Below, one piece after another: positions 34,547 through 44,075 of a stretch of 64,000 bases of DNA. The position numbers and the translations under genes are program-made. How positions within the stretch are numbered: the stretch's first letter is position 1; each line of letters starts with the position of its first letter. Origin of the DNA: Carbonatibacter sp965199245 (GTDB lineage Bacteria > Pseudomonadota > Alphaproteobacteria > Kiloniellales > Kiloniellaceae); assembly GCA_965199245.1 (NCBI GenBank), contig CBDAQP010000003.1, positions 992,001-1,056,000 on the forward strand. Direction: 5' to 3'. The notes beneath the pieces are model-generated. The model was not told where the DNA came from. It worked only from the letters and a program-made list of their open reading frames with translations, and made no database searches.

Positions 34547-35965
34547 ATGCGCCTGTTGATTGTTGGTTCTTTGAACGGTCATATGGTCACAGCTGGCAAA
34601 ATTGCGATGGAGCGCAAGGCAAAGGTCGCCCACGTTGATGATGTCCCTGCCGCGCTCAATTCGCTCCGCTCTGGTCAGGGGGCTGATCTTTTACTTGCCG
34701 ATATTGAATTGGATATTCCCCAGCTTTGTCAGTCGCTCAACAGTGAACGCATTGCCGTTCCGGTTATCGCCTGCGGCATTGGAACTCAACCATCAAAGGC
34801 CGGGGATGCCATTCGCGCCGGGGCCAAGGAATATCTGCCTCTGCCTCCCGATGCGGATTTGATTGCCGCTGTTCTGGCGGCAGTGACGGAAGAAACCTCC
34901 TCGCTGATCTGCCGTGATCCGGCAACGCAGGCAGTGTTGACCCTCGCCAAACAGGTCGCCCCGTCGGATGCCAGTATTCTCATCACGGGCGAGAGCGGAA
35001 CGGGCAAGGAAGTTATGTCCCGCTTTATCCATAGCCATTCACGCCGTGCAGGGAAAAGTTTTATTTCCGTCAACTGCGCCGCCATTCCTGAAAATTTGCT
35101 GGAATCAGAACTCTTTGGCCACGAAAAAGGAGCCTTTACCGGGGCAGTGACCCGCCGCACGGGAAAATTTGAAGAAGCCAACGGCGGGACGCTATTGCTT
35201 GACGAAATTTCCGAAATGGATCCGCGTCTTCAAGCCAAACTGCTTCGCGCAATCCAAGAACGCGAAATAGACCGCGTCGGCGGACGGACACCGATCAAGG
35301 TTGACATTCGCTTGCTTGCAACCTCAAACCGTAACCTCGAGGACGAAGTCCGCAAAGGAAGCTTTCGCGAAGACCTCTATTTCCGTTTGAATGTGGTCAA
35401 TGTCGTCTTGCCTGCCCTGCGCGAACGCCCTCTGGATATTCCAATTCTCGCCCAGCATTTTGTCGAAAAATACGCCAAAGCCAATGCCCTTCCCCTCCCA
35501 ACTGTCACTCAAGAGGCCATGGCGTTGCTCCAAAACAACCACTGGCGCGGCAATGTGCGCGAACTGGAAAATACCATTCACCGCTGTGTCCTGCTGGCCC
35601 GCGACAACACCATCACCCCCGACAGCGTGATTCTGACCGGAGCCCCACAAACACCAACACCTCCCCCCCCTTTGCAACCCGCCCCCCCTCCCGCACAACC
35701 AACACAACAGGCCGATGGCTATGGTCGCTATGCCGCCGCGACACCCACGGTGCACGAGGGCGTTGTCGAAGCAGGCCAAACCGCCGTCGGGCTGGTGGGG
35801 CGCACGGTATCTGATGTTGAAAAAGACCTCATTTTGAGTACACTTGACCACTGTCTGGGCAACCGCACCCATGCGGCGAATATTCTGGGCATTTCAATTC
35901 GTACCCTGCGCAATAAGCTCAAACTTTACAGCGACACAGAGGTTCCTGCCACAGGTGGGGAGTGA
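34547..35965 (+). CDS. flbD: Sigma-54-dependent flagellar activator FlbD
   Basis: A 472-residue NtrC-family regulator. The receiver-like N-terminus (MRLLIVGSLNGHMVTAGKIA) lacks the paired acidic residues of true receivers. The AAA+ domain has Walker A GESGTGKE at 148-155, the sigma-54 contact loop KGAFTGA near 190, and Walker B GGTLLLDEISEM. A proline-rich linker (PTPPPPLQPAPPPAQPTQQ) leads to a Fis-type HTH (THAANILGISIRTLRNKLKL). AAAGGAGG precedes the ATG. It is the probable activator of the sigma-54 promoters at 10519, 12080 and 22523. Confidence 0.93.
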   Translation: MRLLIVGSLNGHMVTAGKIAMERKAKVAHVDDVPAALNSLRSGQGADLLLADIELDIPQLCQSLNSERIAVPVIACGIGTQPSKAGDAIRAGAKEYLPLPPDADLIAAVLAAVTEETSSLICRDPATQAVLTLAKQVAPSDASILITGESGTGKEVMSRFIHSHSRRAGKSFISVNCAAIPENLLESELFGHEKGAFTGAVTRRTGKFEEANGGTLLLDEISEMDPRLQAKLLRAIQEREIDRVGGRTPIKVDIRLLATSNRNLEDEVRKGSFREDLYFRLNVVNVVLPALRERPLDIPILAQHFVEKYAKANALPLPTVTQEAMALLQNNHWRGNVRELENTIHRCVLLARDNTITPDSVILTGAPQTPTPPPPLQPAPPPAQPTQQADGYGRYAAATPTVHEGVVEAGQTAVGLVGRTVSDVEKDLILSTLDHCLGNRTHAANILGISIRTLRNKLKLYSDTEVPATGGE

Positions 35966-36026
35966 GTTAGAGAAAAAGGGCGCGGGCACTTGTTCACCCC
36001 AAAAATTATGACAGGACAAACAACAG

Positions 36027-38135
36027 GTGAGTGATCCGCAACAACAGACCGACGCAGGACGCGGGGGAGGATTTGGGGTTTTGCTCGATACCCTGCGCCG
36101 TCCTGATATTGCGCTGGCCTTGGGCGTTGTGGCGATTCTCACCGTCCTGATTTTGCCTCTGCCGGGCTTTTTACTCGATTTGTTCCTCGCGGTGTCCATT
36201 ACCGTTTCCGTCCTGATTCTGATGACATCGCTCTTTATTCGCGAACCATTGGATTTTAGTTCCTTTCCCACTGTGCTGTTGATTGCAACCATGCTCCGGC
36301 TATCGCTCAACATGGCCTCAACCCGTTTGATCCTGTCCAATGGACACGAAGGCACAAGCGCGGCAGGCCAAGTCATCGAAGCTTTTGGAACCTTTATCAT
36401 GGGCGGAAACTTTGTCATTGGCATTATCATTTTTGGCATTCTGGTTATCGTCAATTTCATCGTCATTACAAAAGGCGCGGGACGTATTGCAGAGGTCGCC
36501 GCTCGCTTTTCACTCGATGCTATGCCCGGAAAGCAAATGGCGATTGACGCCGATCTGTCATCCGGGATGATTAACGAAAACGAAGCCAAGGTTCTGCGTA
36601 AAAAGCTTGAAGACGAAAGCAATTTTTTCGGGTCTATGGATGGTGCATCAAAGTTTGTGCGCGGGGATGCAATTGCGGGTCTGTTGATTACATTTATCAA
36701 TGTCATCGGTGGGATTCTCATCGGGGTCGCACAAAAGGACATGTCCGTTGGCGACGCGGCGCAATCCTATACCCTGCTGACGGTGGGGGATGGTTTGGTC
36801 TCACAGATCCCCGCCCTGATTGTCTCGACTGCGGCAGGGTTGCTGGTGTCTAAATCGACCCAAGTCGGTACCACTGACCAAGCCCTGTTCAGTCAGCTTG
36901 GCGGCTATCCCCGCGCCATGGGCATGTCAAGCGCACTGATGGGGTTTTTGGCCCTTGTACCCGGAACGCCTTTTATTCCCTTTATGGCCCTCGCCGTGAC
37001 AGCCGGAGGGCTGGGCTACCTCGCCAGTAAAAAAGACTGGACAGCAACAGAATCCACAGAGGACACCGCTGCAGAAGAGGCCGAAACCGCCCCAGTCGAA
37101 GAAGAATCTATTTCTCGCTCCCTCCACATTGACCATGTGCGCTTGGAACTGGGTTATGGTCTCCTGCCCATGATTAACGGACAGGGCGGCGAAAAACTCA
37201 CCGACCAGATCAAGGGCCTGCGCCGACAACTGGCGCAGGATTTGGGTTTTGTCCTGCCGTCTGTACGGATTCAGGATAATCTGCAACTGCCACCGAACCA
37301 ATACACCGTGCGAATCAAGGAAATCAGCGCAGGCGAAGGCGAACTGCGTCCCAGCATGTTGCTGATTATGGATCCCAGGGGGGAACAGATGGATATTCCC
37401 GGCGAAGACACCATCGAGCCGACCTTTGGTCTGCCCGCCAAATGGGTCAGTGAAAGTCAACGCGAAGAAGCCCTGTTTCGCGGCTATACTGTTGTTGATG
37501 CCTCAACCGTCATCACCACCCACCTGACAGAAATCGTCAAGGACAATATTTCTGAATTACTGTCCTATAGCGAAACCCAAAAATTGCTGGATGAACTGCC
37601 CGAAGAAAATCAAAAACTCATCAGCGATATTATCCCGGGACAAATTTCGGTCGGAGGACTTCAGCGCGTCCTGCAAAACCTGTTGTCCGAACGCATTTCC
37701 ATCCGCGACCTACCCACCATCCTCGAAGGCGTTTCCGAAGCAACCAACTATACGCGCAATGCAAACTTTATCACCGAACACGTCCGCTCCCGCCTTGCGC
37801 GCCAAATTTCAAACAGCCTGATTAACGAACAAGGCTTTATTCCCATGCTGTCCCTGTCTCCACAATGGGAACAAGTCTTTGCCGAAAGCCTCGTTGGTGA
37901 AGGCGAAGAAAAACAACTCTGCATGGCCCCCAGCCAGCTTCAAGACTTTATCCAAAGTACCCGACAGATTTTTGAACAACACGCCATGATGGGCGAAACC
38001 CCCGTTGTGCTCTGTAGCCCGGGTATTAGACCCTATGTCCGCTCCATTATCGAACGCTTCCGCCCCGCAACGGTGGTGCTGTCCCAAAACGAAATTCACC
38101 CCAAAATCAAAATCAAAACACTGGGATCAATCTAA
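36027..38135 (+). CDS. flhA: Flagellar export gate protein FlhA
   Basis: A 702-residue inner-membrane component of the type III export gate. It starts at GTG 36027. Eight predicted membrane helices occupy the first 340 residues, with the FHIPEP-like region SLNMASTRLILSNGHEGTSA, then AGRIAEVAARFSLDAMPGKQ. The cytoplasmic nonamer-forming domain follows (HIDHVRLELGYGLLPMINGQ; DLPTILEGVSEATNYTRN). The C-terminus ends KIKIKTLGSI. A tandem duplication spans the stop codon. Confidence 0.95.
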   Translation: MSDPQQQTDAGRGGGFGVLLDTLRRPDIALALGVVAILTVLILPLPGFLLDLFLAVSITVSVLILMTSLFIREPLDFSSFPTVLLIATMLRLSLNMASTRLILSNGHEGTSAAGQVIEAFGTFIMGGNFVIGIIIFGILVIVNFIVITKGAGRIAEVAARFSLDAMPGKQMAIDADLSSGMINENEAKVLRKKLEDESNFFGSMDGASKFVRGDAIAGLLITFINVIGGILIGVAQKDMSVGDAAQSYTLLTVGDGLVSQIPALIVSTAAGLLVSKSTQVGTTDQALFSQLGGYPRAMGMSSALMGFLALVPGTPFIPFMALAVTAGGLGYLASKKDWTATESTEDTAAEEAETAPVEEESISRSLHIDHVRLELGYGLLPMINGQGGEKLTDQIKGLRRQLAQDLGFVLPSVRIQDNLQLPPNQYTVRIKEISAGEGELRPSMLLIMDPRGEQMDIPGEDTIEPTFGLPAKWVSESQREEALFRGYTVVDASTVITTHLTEIVKDNISELLSYSETQKLLDELPEENQKLISDIIPGQISVGGLQRVLQNLLSERISIRDLPTILEGVSEATNYTRNANFITEHVRSRLARQISNSLINEQGFIPMLSLSPQWEQVFAESLVGEGEEKQLCMAPSQLQDFIQSTRQIFEQHAMMGETPVVLCSPGIRPYVRSIIERFRPATVVLSQNEIHPKIKIKTLGSI

Positions 38136-38151
38136 ACATTGGGGTCAATCT
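38116..38151. repeat. Degenerate 18-bp tandem duplication across the flhA stop codon
   Basis: AAACACTGGGATCAATCT is followed by AAACATTGGGGTCAATCT (16 of 18 identical). The TAA stop spans the junction, as in the flagellin 1 stop-codon duplication. Confidence 0.7.
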
Positions 38152-38237
38152 AGGCCCCTCTTGAAAAATAGCGGCGGTCTCTTTACAAAGAAAGTTCTCA
38201 TCGCTTTATTGATCTGATTTTAGGGAGTGCGCCGCAG

Positions 38238-39209
38238 GTGCGGGTGAAACGCTATATCTGTCCCACGTTACCCGATGCCATGGCCCAAATCAGGGAAGAT
38301 TTGGGGAATGAGGCCGTTATTTTGGGATCAGAAGACCTGCCAGATGGACAAATTCAGGTCACGGCGGGGCTGAACGACCCAGATGACAACACCACACCAG
38401 AGACCCAAGGGCGCGCATCGGATGTAGATTTCCTTGACCGCGTCACGGACGTTTTAGAATTTCATCGCCTGCCACAGGCCTTGATCCATAGCATTGTAGG
38501 TGCGGCCTCTGAACAGGTCGCACAGGACTGGCATCTGGCCTTGAGCCAAGCCTTTGAACAGATGCTTTCGTTTTCTGCCTTGCCGGATGGCCCACAGGAT
38601 AAACCCCTATTGTTCGTTGGCCCGCCGGGGGATGGGAAAACTGCCACCATCGCCAAAATCTGCGCCAGAGAATTTATCCGGGGGCGCAAAACAGCCGTTA
38701 TTACCCTTGACGGCAATAAAACCGGCGGCTTTGAACAGATTTCGGCTTTTTGTACGCGGCTCAATGCTGATCTGGAGCGCGCGGATACGCCGGATGATCT
38801 CTGCGCGGCTCTGTCACGTCGCCAGACGGATGAACTGGTTTTGGTGGATTGTTTCGGCGTCAATCCCTTCGACAGCATCGCCCTTGACGAGGTGAGTGCC
38901 TTCATAGAGGTCGCAGAACTGCAAAGCATTTTGATTCTCTGCGCTGGAGGGGATCCCTATGAAATGGCGGACAAGGCAGAAGCCCTTGCGACACTCGACA
39001 CCCAGCACTTTATTCCCACCAAACTGGACATAGCCCATCGATATGGGGGCATTTTGACCGCCGCGCTCACCGCAAAGCTGGCTCTGATGGCAACGGGAAC
39101 CTCGCCCCAGATTGCCGATGGTTTGACACCGATCAATTCTTCTAATCTGGCACATATATTGCTGTCGAGAAAGAATCCAAAGGATGATCTTCAACGCGAA
39201 GCGGGCTAG
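38238..39209 (+). CDS. flhF: Flagellar placement GTPase FlhF
   Basis: A 323-residue SRP-type GTPase that fixes flagella at the pole. It starts at GTG 38238 (MRVKRYICPTLPDAMAQIRE). The P-loop is GPPGDGKTATIAK at 128-140, then VITLDGNKTGGFEQISAFC. The G3 region reads VDCFGVNPFDS rather than DTAGR. Shorter than the 380-500 residues of gammaproteobacterial FlhF, mainly because the basic N-terminal domain is small. flhG follows 17 bp later. Confidence 0.88.
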   Translation: MRVKRYICPTLPDAMAQIREDLGNEAVILGSEDLPDGQIQVTAGLNDPDDNTTPETQGRASDVDFLDRVTDVLEFHRLPQALIHSIVGAASEQVAQDWHLALSQAFEQMLSFSALPDGPQDKPLLFVGPPGDGKTATIAKICAREFIRGRKTAVITLDGNKTGGFEQISAFCTRLNADLERADTPDDLCAALSRRQTDELVLVDCFGVNPFDSIALDEVSAFIEVAELQSILILCAGGDPYEMADKAEALATLDTQHFIPTKLDIAHRYGGILTAALTAKLALMATGTSPQIADGLTPINSSNLAHILLSRKNPKDDLQREAG

Positions 39210-39226
39210 GGCCTTCTTCCACGGCG

Positions 39227-40090
39227 ATGGGTACAGATGACATGCACGCAGCGCACACCAGCACACTTCAGAGCTTCCTCCCTCAGACACTCCCACCCCT
39301 GACATCGGGGTCAAGCGAGTCCGCTGGTCATGTCATCGCCATTGCCTCGGGCAAGGGAGGCGTGGGGAAAACCTGGCTGTCCATTACATTGTCACACGCG
39401 CTGTCACAAAAAAGATGCAAGACACTGTTGTGTGACAGCGATTTCAACCTCACCAATGTCGATATTCAGCTCGGCCTCGTTCCCAATCGTGACATGGGGG
39501 GGGTTCTCTCTGATCGCTATGGCCTGGATGATGCGCGACTTCACTACCCCGAAGGCAATTTTGACATTGTCGCCGGACGCTCGGGACAGCTGACTAACCT
39601 GTCGACTCATCATCTGTCCAAACTGTGGCATGACCTCGACAGTCTGTCCCCGTCCTATGATCGCGTTATTCTTGATCTGGGGGCGGGATTGGATCGCACC
39701 GTGCGCCACATGGCGACACAGGCTACGTCCTGCCTCGTCATCAACACGGATGAACCAACCGCCCTGACTGATGCCTATGCCTTTATCAAGCGTACGCGAA
39801 TGGAAAACCCAGACGCTAATCTGCGTATTGTCGTCAACATGGCAGACAATGAAGGCCAAGGCCATCAAACCTACCAAACGCTACGCAAGGCCTGTCAATC
39901 ATTCCTCAAGATGACCCCTGAACTCGCAGACGTGATCGTCCGTGACAACAAGGTCAAAGATGCCATTCGCAGGCAAGCCCCGCTTTTGACGCGCTACCCT
40001 GACTCACAGGCCGCTTCCTGCGTCAAATCGATTGTGCGTCACCTTCTATCCATGGGTACACAAACAAAAGGGATCGCCCTGCATTCTTAG
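39227..40090 (+). CDS. flhG: Flagellar number regulator FlhG (MinD-like ATPase)
   Basis: A 287-residue ParA/MinD-family ATPase that limits flagellar number and acts on FlhF. The deviant Walker A is ASGKGGVGKTWLS at 40-52, followed by LLCDSDFNLTNVDIQLGL and VILDLGAGLDRTVRHMA. A second in-frame ATG at 39242 is an equally possible start. C-terminal amphipathic helix likely (SCVKSIVRHLLSM). Confidence 0.92.
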   Translation: MGTDDMHAAHTSTLQSFLPQTLPPLTSGSSESAGHVIAIASGKGGVGKTWLSITLSHALSQKRCKTLLCDSDFNLTNVDIQLGLVPNRDMGGVLSDRYGLDDARLHYPEGNFDIVAGRSGQLTNLSTHHLSKLWHDLDSLSPSYDRVILDLGAGLDRTVRHMATQATSCLVINTDEPTALTDAYAFIKRTRMENPDANLRIVVNMADNEGQGHQTYQTLRKACQSFLKMTPELADVIVRDNKVKDAIRRQAPLLTRYPDSQAASCVKSIVRHLLSMGTQTKGIALHS

Positions 40091-40130
40091 GCACAGAGGG
40101 CATTTCATCACAGGAGGCACAAGAAAATAG

Positions 40131-41537
40131 ATGGCGCATATCATGACAACTGTTCCCCACGGATCAGAGGTCACACGGCCCCAGAGGTCTTACGCGGCAC
40201 AGGCCCTGTCCCTGCCAGAGTCATTGGTAAACTTCCTCAATGCCACCACTCAAAAGGCACAACGCTTTCACATTGCGGGCATCGTGCAACAGACCACTGG
40301 TCAAAGCGTCCAGATTGAAACCGCACAGGGCCTCGTGACTCTCAGCACACAGGGCCTGCCGTCTTTTTTACTCAAAATCGGGCTTCCGGTTTTATTGAAA
40401 ATCCCCCTTTCTAAAACACCACTATCCCCGCCCCTGTCCATCACCCTGACCCGCGTCCCCACAAACCCCATCACAGCACTACAACAACAACGCGCAGGGC
40501 GAACAGAGCGAACAGCAGGAGGACAAATCCGCGAACAAAAAAGGGCTGTACAGCAGGAGCCAGGGACACGCCCCCTCCGGGGCTTGTTGATCGCCCCTGC
40601 CCAACAGCAAACCCAAAACACCGCCACAACAGGCCTCTTTCCCTCATTGCCAAGGGGTGCTGTTCTCTCGCTTGTGCCCCAAGGCTCACAGCCTTTAACG
40701 TCTTTACCCTCCTCCCCCTCCAATATTTCCCCCACCGAAAGAGGTTCTCTGATTACGGCGACGGCTCTGAAGCAAAGTGCAGAGGGTGTGATCTTTCAAA
40801 CCCCACTGGGACAGGTTCTTGTCCCCAAGCTATCATTTGTTGCACTGGGGGAAGACATTATTTTTCGCCTGATCCTCTCGTCCCGCCCCGAACATAAGCA
40901 TCAGTCCTCTCTCGAAGACAGCCTCAAACAAATTCATTCGCTTCTGTCTGCTGTCGGACAGGGGTCAGCTTTGACGGCCTCCATTCCGCAACCCGGGAAA
41001 AAACTGACTAGCCAACTGCTTTTCTTCCTCCAAGCACTCCAGATCAAACCGCAAGAGGTTTTCGAGAAACTGCCGCTCTTTCAAGCCTTGAAAAAACTAA
41101 AAGAAACCACTCTGCGCCAAAATCTCCTGCGCGAACTTCCCAGGCACTCACTGGACACCCCAACGGGCGATTGGCGGGGCATGACGATCCCACTGTGGAT
41201 CGACAATCAGCCCCAAAGCCTCTTTTTTGCGATCAAGGATCACGCTCAACAAGACGGCTCCCCCACACCACAGGACAAAGTCACACGCTTTCAACTCGAA
41301 CTCACACTTGACACAATCGTGGACTTTCAAATGGATGGTCTAGTCAAACAAAAACGTCTTGATCTGGTCATACGTACCAAAACAAAACTTAGTGAAAAAA
41401 TGCGCCAGGACATTCATCGCCTTTTCACTGACTCCGTGCAAGCCACAGGCTACAATGGATCACTCCATTTTGAAGAGCTCTCACACTGGATCAGTCTACG
41501 GAGCTATACCTTTCAAAATCAACAACACAGCACCTGA
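40131..41537 (+). CDS. FliK-like flagellar hook-length control domain protein (second copy)
   Basis: A 468-residue protein with AGGAGG upstream. The middle is Pro/Gln/Thr/Ser-rich and looks disordered. The C-terminal part (FQLELTLDTIVDFQMDGLVK, LDLVIRTKTKLSEKMRQDIH, ATGYNGSLHFEEL) has the beta-alpha-beta layout of the FliK C-domain, although the P-x-x-L-G motif is replaced. Ends the plus-strand flagellar operon before the DUF3429-type gene. The bona fide FliK is at 23044, so this may be a paralogue with another ruler or checkpoint role. Confidence 0.6.
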   Translation: MAHIMTTVPHGSEVTRPQRSYAAQALSLPESLVNFLNATTQKAQRFHIAGIVQQTTGQSVQIETAQGLVTLSTQGLPSFLLKIGLPVLLKIPLSKTPLSPPLSITLTRVPTNPITALQQQRAGRTERTAGGQIREQKRAVQQEPGTRPLRGLLIAPAQQQTQNTATTGLFPSLPRGAVLSLVPQGSQPLTSLPSSPSNISPTERGSLITATALKQSAEGVIFQTPLGQVLVPKLSFVALGEDIIFRLILSSRPEHKHQSSLEDSLKQIHSLLSAVGQGSALTASIPQPGKKLTSQLLFFLQALQIKPQEVFEKLPLFQALKKLKETTLRQNLLRELPRHSLDTPTGDWRGMTIPLWIDNQPQSLFFAIKDHAQQDGSPTPQDKVTRFQLELTLDTIVDFQMDGLVKQKRLDLVIRTKTKLSEKMRQDIHRLFTDSVQATGYNGSLHFEELSHWISLRSYTFQNQQHST

Positions 41538-42027
41538 GGCCACGTCAGACAAAGAAACCACACAAAGGTTAAGGGCAGTGAACAGAAAACAGCTCATTAA
41601 AATCCTTGTCTTCGCTGGCGCAATCCCCTTTGTATGCGGGATATTTCTCCGCCTGACGGGTCAAAATTTTATGGGGTTGGACGGAGAATCTGTTCTCTTG
41701 AGCTATGGGGCTGTGATTATTTCTTTTCTCTCTGGCCTGCATTGGTCTTTGGGGATGCAGCATGGGGGCAATCTGGGCGGAAGCAGTCTTTTGCTCATCA
41801 TCAGCAACATCACCGCACTGGGGGGATGGTTCGCCCTCCTGATCGGCGGGACACCCGGGATGGTGATGATGACAGGCCTTTTCCTTGCTCTGCTTGGACT
41901 GGACAGTAGGCTAAAATCCGTGCTGGGTGACGATTTTTTCAAACTACGGATCATCATCACAGCCGTTGTTGTTTTCTGTCTGATGGTGGGGGGGGATATC
42001 CTGATTTTTGACTTCGCCCATTTCTAA
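41455..42027 (+). CDS. DUF3429-type membrane protein
   Basis: An integral membrane protein with five predicted helices: ILVFAGAIPFVCGIFLRL, SVLLSYGAVIISFLSGLHWS, SSLLLIISNITALGGWFALL, GMVMMTGLFLALLGL and LRIIITAVVVFCLMVGGDIL. GAVIISFLSGLHWSLGM is typical of the DUF3429 group, of unknown function. Start unsure: ATG 41455 overlaps the preceding gene by 83 bp, and GTG 41578 behind AAAGG gives 149 residues and no overlap. Its 3' end overlaps the convergent fliJ by 71 bp. Confidence 0.7.
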   Translation: MDHSILKSSHTGSVYGAIPFKINNTAPEATSDKETTQRLRAVNRKQLIKILVFAGAIPFVCGIFLRLTGQNFMGLDGESVLLSYGAVIISFLSGLHWSLGMQHGGNLGGSSLLLIISNITALGGWFALLIGGTPGMVMMTGLFLALLGLDSRLKSVLGDDFFKLRIIITAVVVFCLMVGGDILIFDFAHF

Positions 42028-42412
42028 CGCGCCTGTGGAGCTGAATACCGATCTCATTCATCTCTGCCTGTTCACGCAGGTCTAATTCCTTTTGCGCATG
42101 TGCGCGTTCTGTTGTTTGAATTTCTTCGTATTTTTTCAATTCAAGGAAAAGATCACGGACACGTTGCCCCGCCTCATCGACAGCGTGCTGGGCGACTGCA
42201 ATCGCCCCCAGTGCCTTTTCACGGTTGTGCTTATAATGTTCAATATAGGCTGGAAAAGTCACAATCAGATCAGGCTGTGCCTGTACAAGGTCACTCTCAC
42301 GCGCAAAGACAAGGTTGAGGTCTTCTAACGCCTTTTTTTTGTCTCGCAAGGTCGCGGTGTGCCGTAAAAGCTCCTCAAGCGCGGTATCAAGTTGATAGTT
42401 TGCCAAACGCAC
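41957..42412 (-). CDS. fliJ: Flagellar export chaperone-escort protein FliJ
   Basis: A 151-residue coiled-coil protein (LANYQLDTALEELLRHTATL, then Lys/Glu-rich heptads to about residue 115) that links FliI to FlhA. No ATG starts the frame. The first usable start is GTG 42412, while upstream codons back to a TAA at 42449-42451 spell TLKTSVDPLVRLANYQ, which resembles the usual FliJ N-terminus; a CTG at 42436 could be the start. The C-terminal tail is longer than normal and overlaps the convergent DUF3429-type gene. Lies behind fliI. Confidence 0.8.
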   Translation of the reverse strand: MRLANYQLDTALEELLRHTATLRDKKKALEDLNLVFARESDLVQAQPDLIVTFPAYIEHYKHNREKALGAIAVAQHAVDEAGQRVRDLFLELKKYEEIQTTERAHAQKELDLREQAEMNEIGIQLHRRVRNGRSQKSGYPPPPSDRKQQRL

Positions 42413-42465
42413 AAGCGGATCAACAGATGTTTTCAGTGTCTCATCCCCTTATGCGTTCACTCTCT

Positions 42466-43860
42466 TCACCCTTCACTATCCTCAGGCGTAAAATCGCGCA
42501 AAGACGGTGAGCTGTCCTCTGACTCATCAGCGGCAGGCTCCACCCCCAATATCTGGGCCAGTTGGCTGTAGCCTGTGGAAAGGTCACTGCGTTCATACTT
42601 GCCCTGCTTTAGAAATCTTTCCAGATCGTCATGATGGAAAATCGCCCGATCCACCGCCGGATCTGCTCCAGATTGATAGGCCCCAATGCGGATTAATTCC
42701 GCCATATTGTCATAAGTTGACAATAGTTCTCGCGCCTGCGAGACGATATCATTTTCCTCTGCTGTGTTACAATCGGGCAAGGTGCGCGAAACGGATTTGA
42801 GGACATTGATCGCGGGAAAGCGGTTTCTTTCGGCAATCTTGCGTTCAAGGACAATGTGACCGTCCAAAATACCCCGCACAGCATCAGCAATGGGTTCGTT
42901 ATGGTCATCGCCATCAACCAAAACTGTAAAGAGTCCGGTCACAGATCCCTGTTGCCCCGTTCCCGGCCCTGCACGTTCAAGTAGCTGTGGCAATTCCGCA
43001 AAAACAGACGGTGTATAGCCCTTACTCGCCGGGGGTTCGCCCGCCGACAAACCAATTTCACGCATCGCCATAGCAAAACGTGTCACCGAGTCCATCAAAC
43101 AGAGAACATCCTGCCCCTGATCACGAAAATATTCGGATAACGCCATTGTCAGGTAAGCCGCCTGACGCCGCATCAATGGTGGCTCGTCAGAGGTCGCGAC
43201 CACGACGACAGAACGGGCCAAACCCTCTTCGCCAAGGTCGTCTTCCAACCATTCCTGAACCTCGCGCCCGCGCTCACCAATCAGGCCGATGACATTGACA
43301 TCAAGCGAGGTATAACGGGCCATCATCGACAGCAGGACAGATTTTCCCACGCCAGACCCGGCAAAAATTCCCATCCTCTGCCCCCGACAACAGGACAGAA
43401 AACTATTGATTGTCCGCACACCGAGGTCAATCTTCGGCCCGACCCGCTTACGACTGTGGGCCGGGGGTGGGCGGCGGCGTACCTTGAACGGTTGTGGCCC
43501 CGCAGGCAACGGCCCCTTGCCATCAACAGGCTCGCCCAAAGCATTAACGACGCGCCCCAACCACGCCCCACAGGGACGAATAACAGGTGTCGATTGTGAC
43601 AGCACCGCCTTACATCCCGGGCCGACACCATCAAGCGACCCAAAGGTCAGCAACTGCGCCCGCCCATGCTGGAATCCGATGACCTCACAGGGAATAGGTT
43701 GCCCGTCCTGACCGACCAAATTGCACCGCGAACCAATAGTCAACAACCGATCAAGACCCGACAGTTCAACCAACATGCCCAAAACGCCAGAAACCCGACC
43801 ATAAACCTGATGATCCGAAAGACCTGTGATTTCCCTTGTGAGTTGTTCAATCATGACCAC
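42466..43860 (-). CDS. fliI: Flagellar export ATPase FliI
   Basis: A 464-residue F1-beta-like ATPase of the type III export apparatus. Walker A GIFAGSGVGKSVLLSMMARY, Walker B region VLCLMDSVTRFAMAMREIGL, then GEPPASKGYTPSVFAELPQL and the C-terminal DNDIVSQARELLSTYDNM-type region (here EENDIVSQARELLSTYDN). The extended C-terminus (SDLSTGYSQLAQILGVEPAA) is acidic. fliJ follows. The start is 43860 or the Met at 43854. Confidence 0.95.
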   Translation of the reverse strand: MVMIEQLTREITGLSDHQVYGRVSGVLGMLVELSGLDRLLTIGSRCNLVGQDGQPIPCEVIGFQHGRAQLLTFGSLDGVGPGCKAVLSQSTPVIRPCGAWLGRVVNALGEPVDGKGPLPAGPQPFKVRRRPPPAHSRKRVGPKIDLGVRTINSFLSCCRGQRMGIFAGSGVGKSVLLSMMARYTSLDVNVIGLIGERGREVQEWLEDDLGEEGLARSVVVVATSDEPPLMRRQAAYLTMALSEYFRDQGQDVLCLMDSVTRFAMAMREIGLSAGEPPASKGYTPSVFAELPQLLERAGPGTGQQGSVTGLFTVLVDGDDHNEPIADAVRGILDGHIVLERKIAERNRFPAINVLKSVSRTLPDCNTAEENDIVSQARELLSTYDNMAELIRIGAYQSGADPAVDRAIFHHDDLERFLKQGKYERSDLSTGYSQLAQILGVEPAADESEDSSPSLRDFTPEDSEG

Positions 43861-44075
43861 GCTAAAACTGACCTTGCAGAGATATTAAAGATAGGAGAAA
43901 TAACCCTGCCGCTGTCTTTTTTAAAAGGCTCTTTTATGTCCTATTCCTGTTAATGCCTCCCAATAGACGCGACAGGGCGACAAACCAGCAACCAAAGCGT
44001 CGAATCGCACTCAGCCAGACAAACAAAGACTTGACGTTTTTAGAGATACTGATTTGTATCTTCATAGAAAATGTG

